Assembly: GCA_027577595.1 (NCBI GenBank)
Contig: JANBRJ010000071.1
Span: 1-64,000, forward strand
DNA from: Coemansia sp. RSA 487
Taxonomy: Eukaryota; Kickxellomycota; Kickxellomycetes; Kickxellales; Kickxellaceae
Length of the DNA stretch: 64,000 bases
Reading direction: 5' to 3'
Positions 1 to 11,081 of this stretch are shown piece after piece. How positions within the stretch are numbered: position 1 is the first letter of the stretch; each line of letters begins with the position of its first letter. The notes below the pieces were generated by a model, which was given only the letters and a program-made list of their open reading frames with translations, was not told the origin of the DNA and did not search any database. The position numbers and the translations under genes were made by a program.

Positions 1-1807
1 GGTCAAGCCCACCAAGCCTTGTCTCCCTGTAGTCGCGGATCAGGCTTTCCATTAGACGAATGGCTTGGTCGCGATGGTTGGTAAACTGCTGCTCAATGAG
101 ATCGGTTGTGCCTGTGGCTACCCAGTACGCTCTGGCTGCAGGTTTAATGGCACAAGGTACGCTCCGAATCTCCCCATGCGCAGACGACACTAGCTGGCTG
201 CAGAGACATCCTATAAAAGCACATACCGACCATGGGTTGTACTTACCACGGAACCGCCCAAAATGATACCCGTTGTACCAGTCCTTTATCACCGCCATAA
301 CTTCGCCTCTGTGTTCGATTATCTGCGGAAAGCGAATGGCACTCTTTTCCAGCAATCCCTCAACTTCCTTCGTGTTAAACCAGAAGGAGTCTGTCAATGC
401 GTCCAAGCCCCTGCCAGAGTGTTTGTAAGTGGCGCTGATGGTGGTGCCATTCCCTGTTACGTTCTTGAATGGCACCATCGGAAAGTCCACAATATTGTTT
501 GCGCCAGATCCAAGCTCCGCCAGTGGTACCTCGAACACCCCAACCAAGATCCCTTTACGAAGGTAGCAATTATCCTATAGCACCAGAACAAACGGCTACT
601 TTAACAAAGGCGTGTATATGACAAGCAGTTTACATAAACAAGAGGTTTGAAAGAGTTGCTTGCGACTTACCTTGAACATTATCTGAATCAAACCCTTGAG
701 CAAGCTTTGCACCTCTTTCTTCTCCTTTTCATCGCTCCACGATTCCAAACAGGAATGGATAAAGGGGACATCGTATTCGTCGATGAGTAGGATGTATTGC
801 CCGATACATTCGCCCACAAATTCCGATAGACTTGTGAAAAGCTGCATGGGCAGATCTGCATACTCGCTGGCAAACTCTTTGGTGGCATATCTAGCATTCT
901 TGTAAACGGTGAGGGTTTCCTGAAGCGTTTGTAGGTATATGTTGGTGCTTTCAACTTCAACACCTTCGATAAATGGGTACTGTTTCAGCCAATTATTGGC
1001 AGCAGTTGCAATCGCATTACAGAGTCTAACATAAAACCTCCCAGCCGGGGTCCCCTTACACAAACTAAATGAGATGTGTATCACTGGGTACTTCATGAAA
1101 TGCTCGTCGAAAAACGCACGATGCTTTTCCTTGAGCAACGAATCCTCGAACAACAGCGTGCGCTTTAGCCGACACTTTGTAGCAACGTCCATCTCTCGTA
1201 TCTGCTCTGCCGATCGACCAAGCTCTTCAATCGCGCTGTCTGGAGCATCCAGGTGCGACTTTTCTGGTGCCATGCTAAAGAACAGAAGCAGCTGAATTAG
1301 GTTGTATGTTTTGCCGGAACGACGTGGCAAGCATATGCGACCAGATTCGTCAATCTCATCCCAAAAGCCAATACAGAAAAGTGACTTGTCAACTCTACAT
1401 ATATCAGTATTGCTGACAGCAGCGAATTTGGCATTGACCCCCACACGAGTTCCAGAGACTCTGAATGGCGAACTGCTTAGTTTAAACAAATCAAATGCCT
1501 CTTCAGGATTCCGTGGTTCTGGCGTATGTTGTTCTGGTGTTCGCATTTCGGGTGGTGGACTGCTGCTTAGCGCTTCAGGTGGGTCAATGGTAGCTGGTGG
1601 CTGGTGGTGTGTCTCGTTTGCTCTGCTGGCGTTTCGTTGTCGGCGCCTACGCTCGTTTATAACAAGACTAACCTCGTCTTCGTCGTCAGGCACGTTCTTC
1701 CTAGTGATTCAGCACTTTTGAAAACAAAAGCATGTTTAGTACGCATTGCTGGACCTTATTGACTGTTAAAATGAGCTCTGCGGAAATAACTGTTTATACC
1801 TCTTCAT
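1..1807 (-). CDS. AAA-ATPase-like / DUF1703-type protein, runs off the left edge
   Basis: Seen: a reading frame with a Walker A-like PRRSGKT motif, a Walker B-like LLIDEYD motif and, after a modelled intron, GILVGVFEVPLAELGSG, WYNGYHFG, YNPWSV and AYWVATG. This order matches fungal proteins with an N-terminal AAA-ATPase-like domain (PF09820 type); members often end in a PD-(D/E)XK nuclease-like domain (DUF1703), which here would lie outside the window. Model: micro-exon 1800-1807 (ATG AAG AG), intron 1701-1799 (GTATAA...CTAG), exon 671-1700, intron 575-670 (GTAAGT...ATAG), exon 1-574. Both junctions keep frame. Without the micro-exon no ATG lies in frame before the acidic/basic N-terminus (PDDEDE...NERRRRQR); the next ATG is about 49 codons in. 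Cellular role is unknown. The family is often multicopy in early fungi. The domain call is firm, the first exon less so. Confidence 0.75.
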
Positions 1808-2089
1808 TGATTTGGACGGTGAAATTCGCGCAAGAAGTTGTATGTACAAATGCGAAAGAAATGCGTGTTCAATAAAAAGGAAAATTATAAACAGGTGAAT
1901 AAAGAAAGAGACAAAACGGTGATGATGCTGTGCTGAGTTTATTAAACATCCCCATGGATGCAGTAAAAAGTCTGGGAAAACCGAGGCGATATGCTGGATG
2001 GTTTCTATAAGATGTCCACTATGTCTAGTTAAAGGGTAGCTTGTGTAAATCTCCTGGCTATATGACTTGAATCATGGCTGAATGTCTTT

Positions 2090-5000
2090 ACCAAGCCTGT
2101 CGTTTTTTGGTACACTGCGATGACTGTTTTTCGCAGCCAAGCCTCACAAATCTTGATGCGCAGCCAGCGGGGAACCCATCAGCCACACCGCTTATCCTTG
2201 CTTGCTTCTTCGTCATCAGCTGTCGTCGTCCTGGGTGGATGTTCGAGCTCTCTTCCCTGTCTATCTGCCTCTCGTTCCTCGCTAGCCATCTACCTCTCAC
2301 ATATGCAAGTCGTTTCCTGTATGCCAGCTATAGTACCGATCTTACCATGGCGGCCGTCGGGGCTCTTGCCATCTGCTAGTGTGGATGCATGTCCTGTCGT
2401 AGGGCCTCAAGGGCATTCCTCCTGTTTGTTTGCGTTATGCCCACTATAGTGGTCCGCTTACGGACGTACTCGTCAGTCCACGCAGCTACTGTGCTTCCCA
2501 TCTGCGGTGCTGTCAGTTCCGGGTCTTCTATCGTACACTCGAGAAGGTGTTCTCTCGTCTCCTCTGGTGCCTTAACAGTATAGTCTCTCAGGCAGTGTCA
2601 CATTTCCGGCTCCGGATATGCTTGCAGATACCAAGTTGCCTCGCGCTTCATTACTGGGATGTTTCCCAGCAGGAGCTTGTATACCAGGGAGCGCTCCGAG
2701 GTGTCCCTTTCTGTGGTTTTCCTGAACGAGTTCTTCGCGTGGAACTTTCCATTGCCGGCTGAGAACCAGGTGCTCGCTGCCATCGTGTCCTTTACATCCT
2801 CCTGCTCGATCTGTTCCTGCGGGTTCGCAACTCGTACCTGTGCCAGTAATCGCTTGCCCACCACAGTACGCTCAATTCGCTTGATCAGCGATCCTGGTTT
2901 CCCGGGTGCTGGCTGGTCATTCCAGCACGTCCAGAAAGGTGCTGTCCGGGACGCTCCTAGCTTTAGCGACCAGACTAGTTGCTCATTGCCATGTGCACTT
3001 CCTGCTGGTCTGTCTGCCTCTGCATTGTGCAGGTTTCCAGAGTGTCCCTTGACCCACGTGAACTTTACGCTATCCCAGTACTCCTCAAACCAGATCGATC
3101 TCCACTCTAGCAGCGCAGCCATCGGTGAGCTGCGCTATGGGCGTTTCGGGTCTCTGTGTTGGAGTACTTTTAGCGCTCCTATTATGGCTCGCGAGTCTGT
3201 CTTGATCTCCAGTGCCTTCTGTGGGCCAACCTCTGCCAGTGCCAGCGCCATGAAGATTGCCATTACCTCTGCCATTGTCGACGAGAATAGCGCCTCCATA
3301 CAGCATCCCCTGAATCGCTCCTCTTCAAAGCTCTGCCTCCCCCATGGGCGGTACCTAAACAGAACGCCAAATCCCATGGATTGGCTCAAAGGCGTGTCCA
3401 CCAGCGACCCATCAGTATAGACCTCTATCTCTTCCGAGTCCTCCAACTGAAGTGGTAGGCTTGAGTAGTGGTGGCGTCGGATCTCCCCTAGAGAGAACGG
3501 CACAATGTGTGTTCCCTTCTGCCTTGTGTTCAGTGCTCACCGAGCTGCATTTACATCCACGATGGCGTCCCGAACATCTGTGACTCCCCTGTGAATGTTG
3601 GCAGTCTCCGTCTCTAGGAATCTTTTCCACTGTGGGTGGCCTCCCCTCATTCTATGCATGCTCGTCCGCCCTAAGCCGGGTCGTGCTTGCTCGTTCTGGT
3701 ACACGCTCCCCAGCTCCTTAGTCATCCAGAACGCTTGTGCAATCTCTGAGATCCCGTACGCATATAGCGACTCAATGACGTTGTCTGGTAGCAGTCTCTG
3801 GAAGGCTGCCATGATCTGCTTCTTGTTGCCTCCGTACCTACGCGGCGATTCCACTGTCATTTCATACTTGCTAATCACCCTTGACAGTGACGGGTTCCAC
3901 AGGCGTCCCAGGCCAGTGCGGCTCTTGGTGCGACTGCAGAGGATGTGTTGGGCATTCTCTAATATGTCTCCAAGGAATTTAATCTTCTTGCTGGTCCTCC
4001 TTTCTAATGCTCTTGCCAGTTGCCCGAAAAATGGTGCTCCGGCTCCATTCTTTTGTCGTAGGGTGAGATCCAGGGTTCATGTTGCCATTACTGACTCTAG
4101 CGAGGACAAATTGGCGTTCTTCTGATGTCGTATAATTGAGGACGGCGTGGTGGACGGCAGTCCAAATGGGTGCTTCAGGAATTGGACCATTGGTTTCTGT
4201 ATTTTCTTAAGCTCGCTACTCAAAAGGGGCTGGCCCATTAGCCGATATACTGCTGTGGGTAGTAGAACTGCTCTACAGTGCAGCTGGCCAATTCGATCCG
4301 TTATCCTTCGCCTTTGTACACTCGCCACCAGATCGTCGACAAATATGGAGACATCTGTGACAACTGCTGTTGTCAAGCCGTTGCTGACCAACTTCTGCCC
4401 CAGAATCCGGACACAGTGTCCAGGGTGCAGTCTCTGCATAATCGCCGTCTGTCCATCTGTGCCTTCTCCATACTGCCAATAGACCACCGGGGCATTTTCA
4501 GAGGATCCGTAGCTCAGATGTTCTGTCTTTGTTGCATTGACTCGGACGCCCGCCATCCTAAACCACCCTGAAACAAAGTTTGCTATCTGTTGCAGTCGGG
4601 TTCTGCTGTATGCCATCAGTGACAGGTCATCTGCCATGGCTGCTGTGGACAAGCCCTGGTCAGTGTTGCGCACCCAGGGGTATTCTCTATTTGTTGCTGT
4701 CAGAATCGAGTCGTATACCAGCAGCCATGCTAGGGGAGGGGAGAGAAGGAGTCGCCCTGTGACAGCCCGCATTTCTGCACGAAAACCGGAGAAAGCCCAT
4801 AGGCTGTTTCTACACGTATCAATCTGTCTGAACGGAGAGCCCCGAGGAGCTTGATTAGTCCCTCCGGTGCCGACACTCGCTTCAGTGACATTTCTAACAG
4901 CTTCCACGACACCGAATCATATTCCTTGGCAACATCCAGGAGCAGGATCTCTACTGGGATGTTTTCCATTCTGCACAGCAACGGGCTGCCGAGCTGTGCG

Positions 5001-5640
5001 GATGCTAAATCCGATGCGCGCTTGTTTGGTTGGAATCCGACGTTGAGGCCTGGAATGTCTCCATGTGCTTCTATCTGTACCATCATCCTTGTTGTCAGGA
5101 TTTGCGTTAGCAGCTTTTGATTCACCTACAGGAGCGCAATAGGTCGATACTGGTCCAGCTCGCCATCCGTTGTGGGTTTCTTCGGGATTGGAATGAGCCT
5201 TGCCGATGTCTAGCCGTCTGGGAGGGTTCCTGTAGTCAATGCTGTGTTGCATAGCTTGCGTAGCTCTTCACTTGCTCGGAGGGGTAGGTGCCGGATCATC
5301 TCAAAGTCGATCCCTGTGGGTCCCGGTGCTTTATTCCGCGGCGTGCGGGTCACCGTTTCCTCTCATTCCTCCACCTCTATCAGATGTAGGACCGTGTCTA
5401 ATCCAAGGTTGTATCGAGCGGCATACTCCTGGTGCCAGATCCCTGCTGGGGTGTCCAGTTTGCCTGTCATCCCTGCAAAGTGTTGGTTGAAGTATCTACT
5501 CATCTGTGCTGCCACTTCTGCTGCCGTGTCTAACACTCTAGTTTTCGCTGAACCACGATCAAAAACAACATTTGCGACGCTTACATGCCAATCGACTACT
5601 TTGGCTACTGTGTTGTGGGTGCAAACACGATTCATATTTT
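2090..5640 (-). mobile_element. Decayed LINE (non-LTR retrotransposon) with RT and RNase H
   Basis: On the minus strand, successive frames read through one polyprotein from right to left: a pre-RT segment (5363-5635), RT motif RPIALL near 5,130-5,150, a GFQPNKRASDLASAQ segment, LLDVAKEYDSVSW (palm D), GLSQGDSFSP, and AMADDLSLMAYS, the equivalent of the FADD box (4,077-5,125). Then come a connection region (3,537-3,878), RNase H (EVYTDGSLVD...MGFGV, AEVMAIFMAL, TDSRAIIGAL at 3,135-3,503; WVKGHSGNLHNAEAD at about 2,940-3,060) and a C-terminal EETREHLLEC segment near 2,530-2,580. RT followed by RNase H recalls the Tad1-type fungal LINEs (inference). It is dead: stops and frame changes separate the pieces, including a stop right after RPIALL. 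ORF1 and the endonuclease are absent, so it is 5' truncated. The 5' boundary abuts a Tc1-type end at 5641; the 3' boundary is approximate and I see no clear poly-A. Confidence 0.85.
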
Positions 5641-5705
5641 ATACGTGGAAAAAACATTTGCTCACCCCTACATCAAAAGGGAAAAAACATTGGCTCACCA
5701 CCGTA
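5641..5705 (-). repeat. Orphan Tc1-type terminal inverted repeat
   Basis: Read on the minus strand from 5705 the sequence starts TACGGTGGTGAGCCAATG and then repeats GGTGAGCAAATG about 30 bases further in. It is close to the end of the Tc1 copy starting at 5874 (TACAGCGGTGAGCCGATG). It faces away from that copy, and its inner side is fused directly to the LINE at 5640. No matching opposite end was found to the left. It looks like one end of a separate, older copy that was broken by, or joined to, the LINE. Confidence 0.7.
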
Positions 5706-5873
5706 TTTTTCAATTAACATGTACATGTAGCATTGTATTTTGATTTTATTATTTTTGTTCGTTATTGGCTAGGTGCGCAAGCTTGTAGACATAATTAGAT
5801 GTTTATGAACGTATAGCAGTGAAAACGGAGGAGATATTGTACTTGAGCGAAAGCTGAAAACTCAGCTCCAATA

Positions 5874-6560
5874 TACAGCGGTGAGCCGATGTTTTTTTCC
5901 CTTTTGATGCAAGGGTGAGCAAATGTCTTTTTTTACTGTGTAACCTTTATTATTTGAGGAATTCTAAAATGACTTTTGCAACTTCCTTCCCTTAGCGTTT
6001 GTCTAGATTCTTGTAGACTATATAAACTATGACTTATCCATTATCTGCTAGAAAACAAGCTATCAAGAAGAGTGATCAAGGTCTCCCTCTTCATACAATA
6101 GCTGAACATTTAGACTTGCTTATGTGAACTGTGCGAGCCTTGATCAAGCATTTCGATGAATGTGAGACAATAGAGCCTAAACCAAAGAGTGGCAGAAGAT
6201 CGAAGATCAACAAACAAACAGATCATAATAGATTTAGATCTCGATATTTGTCACCAGTACATTGGAAAGATTCTGAAAGATGGAGGCATCGTTTCTAGGG
6301 TAGCAAGGAAGATGTCATTTATTACTGATAAACGGGTGAACGAGCAACTGGTTTGCCAACAACCATATCAATTGGGACATCAAAAAGTGGAAGGAGCTTA
6401 TATTCACTCACGAAAGCACCTTCTGGCTCAACCTTGGTCAGTCAAGAACTCTTGTAAAGCGATCTAAAAACAATGAGCTTAATAGGCGTAATACTGTTGG
6501 TACCTTCAAAGCAGGTGAGCGTTTTAGGTGTGGTACCACGCTTCTGTCAGCAAAGAAGAC
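5874..6560 (+). mobile_element. Tc1-type DNA transposon, truncated copy
   Basis: A terminal repeat begins at the TA at 5874 and carries two direct GGTGAGC..ATGT repeats, the inverted-repeat/direct-repeat style of some Tc1 elements. Downstream, broken frames resemble a Tc1 transposase: the helix-turn-helix part (6,060-6,300, nearly the same as 8,720-9,040 in the second copy) and a catalytic-domain fragment around FTHESTFWL (6,390-6,430). Relative to the second copy, about 70 bases are missing near 6,210 within the DNA-binding region. The 3' part of the gene and the right terminal repeat are absent; similarity to a Tc1 gene fades near 6,500-6,560. It cannot be autonomous. Confidence 0.75.
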
Positions 6561-6886
6561 CAAGAAACCCGTGAGAGACGCCAAGAGACCTGCCAGTGGC
6601 TCTGCGCAGCCTAGAAAGAAACCTTGTTCAGCGACATCGCAGCAGCAGTCTTAACATCAACCATGCTTTTCCCTGGGTGCTATAGCACTCCAGCTGTCCA
6701 AAACCGTTCTGGGCAGAAATTAATGCCAGATACAAAATTTCGGCCGTCACACGTTAGTGGTAATCGGAGGTCATCGGCAATTTGCGCCTTTCTTTCCCAC
6801 TCTTTCATTTGTTTCGCTATTACTTTTTCTATCTGCTTCGTTAGCTACTTTATTTATCTGTACTCTGCTCTAGTTCTAAGTAAATT

Positions 6887-8551
6887 ATGTTGCGGCAGCT
6901 AATTCAAACCACTGGAGTTTTTGGCCACAACAGAATAGCTGCCTCTTGGTTCAAGACAAGCATCCGCAAAAGCTCAAACGCGACTATTTCTATCGATTCC
7001 AGCAGCTATCTAAACAAGCTGAAAGCAAAGTATGAGCTGGCACAGCGGCTTTGTCTTGAAGACCCAGAGAGGTTCTCGAGCAGCCACGTAGACAAACACA
7101 ACCAGCCCAACAGCCGGGACATTTTCCCAAACGCAGAGCTCCAGCTTAGCAGAGTGCGCACGTACGGATTCGACTACGATTACACTCTGGCAAGATACAC
7201 AGACAAGCTGCCTGAAACTATATACACCATGATCCGCGATGTTCTGGTCAAGAAGCTCTTGTATCCGCCGGCATTATCTGCGCTAAAGTACGACAAGGGT
7301 TTTGCGATTCGTGGCATTGTCTACGACAAGGAAACAGGATGGCTTTTTAAGCTCGACTCGAACTATAATATTGCGATGGACACAATTCACTATGGCCGTG
7401 AACCCCTGCGTGATCTGGAGGAGGTTTACTCTTTGCACAATGGGCCTCACATACCGCCTGACTATGCGAAAAGCCAGCTATATCATCTCAACGACATCTA
7501 TAGCGTGCCTGAGGCGACCTTGCTCGCGGACATAATCCAGTACTTTACCGAGCACGGCATTCCATTCCACCCGCGGTACTTGGCAGAGGACATTCGCACT
7601 GCAGGCGAGTACATCCACAAGGGCGACGGAATAAGCCATAGCCCGCTACACACAACCATAATGGATAATATCGGCGACTATCTAAACCGGGCACCTGAGC
7701 TGCTGGACATACTGCAAGCGCTAAAGAAGGAAGGGAAGCGCCTGTTCTTGCTGACCAACAGCGGATACGATTACATCAACATTGGACTGACGTACATGTT
7801 CAATACCAGCGACTGGCGTGATCTGTTTGACGTGGTTATTGTGCGTGCCCGCAAGCCTGGATGGTATCTGTCGCACAGGCCATTTCGTCTGGTTCCCACC
7901 GCTACAGGAAGCACAAGATCCAGATCGCAGCCCTGGGCGCCAGTCGACCGTTTCGAAGACGGCCAAGTGTACTCAGGCGGCAATCTCATGTCGTTTACTA
8001 GCATCACTGGCTACTCTGACCGCAACGTAATGTATTTTGGCGACCATATATACTCTGATCTGCGCGACCCGACAATTCAAAAGGGATGGTTCACTGGAGC
8101 CATTGTCAGTGAACTAAAGTACGAGCTTTCCGTGCTTCGGCGGTCCGAGTACCGCCAGACTGTGACGTACATGCAGTTGATCGAGAAAATCCTCAAGAGC
8201 TCGCAGCAGGGAACACGCGACCCGAACTACATACAGCTGCCAGTCGAGGAAAAGGAGGCGTTCCGGCAGCTTCTTGATGCGGGGCGGATGGAGCGGCGAC
8301 GCATGCGCTGGAAGCTGCGCGACTTTTTCAACCCTAACTTTGGAAGCGTATTCAGAACCGAAAAGAACCCTACGCTGTTTGCGACAAAGATAAAGTCGTT
8401 TGCCAATGTCTATACGGCCGATCTGTCCAATCTTGGCGCATATCCTTCAGACTATATCTTCTATCCGAAGCGCATGACCCAAGCACATGAGACACGAATG
8501 CCCGAGGTCGACGACCTGCTTGACGAGATTCAGCTGGGTCTGGGTAAGTGA
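6887..8551 (+). CDS. Mitochondrial HAD-family 5'-nucleotidase domain protein (NT5DC2/3-like)
   Basis: Seen: 554 residues in one exon. The N-terminus is basic and hydroxylated without acids (MLRQLIQTTG...WFKTSIRKSSN), typical of a mitochondrial presequence. HAD motif I is FDYDYTLARY (about residues 94-103); the HAD-IG block continues with a KRLFLLTNSGYDYI region (motif II type), an R-A-R-K-P segment and MYFGDHIYSDL (acidic motif III/IV type). This is the NT5DC (cytosolic IMP/GMP nucleotidase-related) layout, full length for the family. Substrate is unknown; the fold predicts phosphohydrolase activity on a nucleotide-like substrate. The final codons plus stop read GGTAAGTGA, which contains a GTAAGT donor-like string, and a Tc1 element begins three bases after the stop. 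If that string were used as a donor, splicing to the AG at 9463-9464 would change only the last residues. The simple stop is preferred. Confidence 0.85.
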   Translation: MLRQLIQTTGVFGHNRIAASWFKTSIRKSSNATISIDSSSYLNKLKAKYELAQRLCLEDPERFSSSHVDKHNQPNSRDIFPNAELQLSRVRTYGFDYDYTLARYTDKLPETIYTMIRDVLVKKLLYPPALSALKYDKGFAIRGIVYDKETGWLFKLDSNYNIAMDTIHYGREPLRDLEEVYSLHNGPHIPPDYAKSQLYHLNDIYSVPEATLLADIIQYFTEHGIPFHPRYLAEDIRTAGEYIHKGDGISHSPLHTTIMDNIGDYLNRAPELLDILQALKKEGKRLFLLTNSGYDYINIGLTYMFNTSDWRDLFDVVIVRARKPGWYLSHRPFRLVPTATGSTRSRSQPWAPVDRFEDGQVYSGGNLMSFTSITGYSDRNVMYFGDHIYSDLRDPTIQKGWFTGAIVSELKYELSVLRRSEYRQTVTYMQLIEKILKSSQQGTRDPNYIQLPVEEKEAFRQLLDAGRMERRRMRWKLRDFFNPNFGSVFRTEKNPTLFATKIKSFANVYTADLSNLGAYPSDYIFYPKRMTQAHETRMPEVDDLLDEIQLGLGK

Positions 8552-8553
8552 AA

Positions 8554-9450
8554 TACAGTGGTGAGCCGATGTTTTCCCTCTTTTTAGACAATGTAGAGCA
8601 GATGCTTTTTACTGTGTAGCCTTGCTTAATGTCTTTATGGAACCATTCTAAAACAACCATTGCACCTTTCTTCCCTTGGCTCTTGTCTAGATTCTTGCAG
8701 ACTATATAAATAGTGACTTGTCCATTATCTATTAGAAAACAGGTTATTGAGAAGAAGAATGAAGATTTTTCATCTTCAAGCAATAGCTAACGATTTAGGC
8801 TTGCTTGTATGAGCTGTGCGAGCTCTGATCAAGCATTTCGATGAATGTGAGACAATAGGGCCTAAACCAAAGAGTGGCAGGAGATCTAGGATTGATGAAT
8901 ATACAAGAAGGCACATTGTGAGTACAGCGATGATGGAACCGGGTATAACAAACAAACAGACCAAAATAGATTTAGAGCTTGGTATTTCTCGCCAGTATGT
9001 TGGAGTGATTCTGAAAGATGAAAAGGCATCGTTTCCAGGATAGCAAGAAAAAAGCATATAAACATCAACCAGTGTCTTCTATGAAAACCAACAACCTCAC
9101 AGCACTTGTAGAAGACAACGCTCATATACACACATCAAATGTTTCCAAAGAACATTGTCAGTCGCAACATATTAAAAAATCAACATGGCCAGCGAGTTCT
9201 CCGGACCTCAATCAGATTGAAAATTTGTGAGAAATGTTGAAGCACAGGTTTTCCAGGAAATTAACAGGATACTCGACATGCAACGACAAGGAAACGCTTC
9301 TCCACAAACTCTGGCATAGCATCAATATAAAGTATATAAACAAGCTAGTCAAAGGCATGCCTAAGCGCATGAAGATCATGCCTAAGCGCATGAAGATGGT
9401 CATTCAGTAAAAAAAGGTTAAACAGCAGAAACATTGGGCTCATCACTGTA
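8554..9450 (+). mobile_element. Tc1-type DNA transposon, internally deleted, both ends present
   Basis: Terminal inverted repeats are clear: TACAGTGGTGAGCCGATG at the left against TACAGTGATGAGCCCAATG (read on the minus strand from 9450), with TA at both ends as expected of Tc1 target duplications. Inside are a transposase DNA-binding part (8,816-9,043; PKSGRRSRIDEYTRR, ISRQYVGVILKDE) and the catalytic C-terminal part (EDNAHIHTSN and WPASSPDLNQIENL at 9,110-9,228). The catalytic middle between them is missing, and there are frame changes and a stop after IENL. It begins three bases past the NT5DC-like stop codon, so it now supplies that gene's 3' untranslated region. Confidence 0.85.
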
Positions 9451-9643
9451 GTCTGTTTGCTGTAGATACAAACCAATAGTGATCCATGTGACCTTGGCCC
9501 ATATACACTTTTTATCTATAGAACAGCGATTTATTTGAAAATCAAAATTTGGCGTTTCCGCGCAAAATAACCGTTTTTATGTTCTCTATTGCTTTATTTC
9601 TTTCCTTCTTTTTTTCAATGTTCTTTTAATCACTCTGCAAATA

Positions 9644-10966
9644 ATGTCAAGTAAATATGGCGGAAACAGCGGCCGGCTTAGCCGCGAAGACTACAAGAAG
9701 CAAAAGGATTTGGAAGCAGCACGGCAAGCAGGCACAGCACCACCAGAGATCGACGAAGATGGGAACGCGATAAATCCACACATCCCAGAGTTCATGTCTA
9801 AGGCGCCCTGGTACATGGACACAGGTAAAACAGGTCTGCAGCACCAGCGCAAGGCCAAGCGAGACGCAGCCACATCGATCAACGAAGCCAAATGGTATTC
9901 GCGTGGAGAAAGAGCCGGCCCTGCACCCAAGAAATTCCGCAGGGGAGCATGCGAAAACTGCGGTGCAATGTCGCATAAAGCCAGAGAGTGCATGGAGCGA
10001 CCGCGGAAAAAGGGCGCGCGGTGGACGGGCAAGAACATGAAGGCGGACGAGGTCGTGGGCGACATCAAGTTGTCATACGATGCGAAGCGCGACCGGTGGA
10101 ACGGATACGACCCAGCGGAGCACCGCAAGCTTATGGAGGACTGGGAGCTAATCGAGGACGCACGGAGAAAGCGCAAGGCCAGCGAGCTGGATAAAGAGAC
10201 TGCAGTATCGAATTCGCTTGCTGAGAAGGACTCTGCTACGGGTGGGCCGGATATCGAGGCACAGTTTGCATCGAGTGACGAGGAGGACGAGGACGAGCAT
10301 CGGTACGTGGGGCGCAGCACAACGGGTGACGAGGACCAACACAGCGCAAAATCCAAATCGACGGTGCGGAACCTGCGCATCCGCGAGGACACGGCCAAAT
10401 ACTTGCGCAACCTGGACCCCGATTCCGCGTACTACGATCCAAAGACCAGATCGATGCGCGAAAACCCATATGCAGGCAAAGAGGACGCTGCGCAGCTGGC
10501 GTACACGGGGGACAACTTTATCCGGTACTCTGGCGAAGCGCAAGACGTTGCCAAGAAGGAGGTGTTTGCGTGGGAGGCCAATGAGCGCGGCAACGTTGGC
10601 GCGCACTTCCAGGCCAACCCGACACAGACATCCCTTATGTACAGCGAGTTCAAGAACAAAAAGGACACGATGAAGGAGAGCCAGAGACGCACGCTGTTGT
10701 CAAAGTATGGCGGAGAAGAGCATTTGCAAGCACCTCCTCGGGAGCTGCTTCACCAGGACGAGAGATACGTCGAGTACTCGCGCACGGGCCAAATCATCAG
10801 CGGCGAGGAGGTGCCGGCTGCGAAAACGCGGTACAAGGAGGATGTGCATCCGATGAACCACACATCGGCCTTTGGGTCGTGGTGGTCGGACGGGAAGTGG
10901 GGGTACAGGTGCTGCAAGCAGACTCTTCGGAACGCATACTGCACTGCGTCGGCGCAATCCAAGTGA
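9644..10966 (+). CDS. SLU7: Pre-mRNA splicing factor SLU7
   Basis: A 440-residue single-exon gene. A CCHC zinc knuckle is visible (CENCGAMSHKARECMERPRK, about residues 105-124), followed by the conserved Slu7 core (ARWTGKNMKADE, DRWNGYDPAEHRKLMEDW) and the C-terminal GSWWSDGKWGYRCC block. The protein acts in the spliceosome at the second catalytic step, with Prp18, in 3' splice-site choice. An acidic serine patch (ASSDEEDEDEH) lies mid-protein. Length fits fungal members. An AATAAA signal overlaps the region just after the stop (about 10,967). The upstream 190 bases after the Tc1 copy are AT-rich and must contain the promoter. Identification is firm. Confidence 0.96.
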   Translation: MSSKYGGNSGRLSREDYKKQKDLEAARQAGTAPPEIDEDGNAINPHIPEFMSKAPWYMDTGKTGLQHQRKAKRDAATSINEAKWYSRGERAGPAPKKFRRGACENCGAMSHKARECMERPRKKGARWTGKNMKADEVVGDIKLSYDAKRDRWNGYDPAEHRKLMEDWELIEDARRKRKASELDKETAVSNSLAEKDSATGGPDIEAQFASSDEEDEDEHRYVGRSTTGDEDQHSAKSKSTVRNLRIREDTAKYLRNLDPDSAYYDPKTRSMRENPYAGKEDAAQLAYTGDNFIRYSGEAQDVAKKEVFAWEANERGNVGAHFQANPTQTSLMYSEFKNKKDTMKESQRRTLLSKYGGEEHLQAPPRELLHQDERYVEYSRTGQIISGEEVPAAKTRYKEDVHPMNHTSAFGSWWSDGKWGYRCCKQTLRNAYCTASAQSK

Positions 10967-11081
10967 AATAAAAACAAGTGCGTTTCAGCGTTGCTTTTTC
11001 GATAGCTGTTCATTAGTGAAATGATAAATATAGATGTTGGCATAAAAAATAGGTATATCTTTATCGAAGCTGAAATATGGT

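Noticed and set aside
8541-9464. Second Tc1 copy as part of an NT5DC intron (GTAAGT at 8,544, AG at 9,463)
   Set aside because: Before the insertion the intron would have been only about 27 bases, too short; the in-frame stop is simpler.
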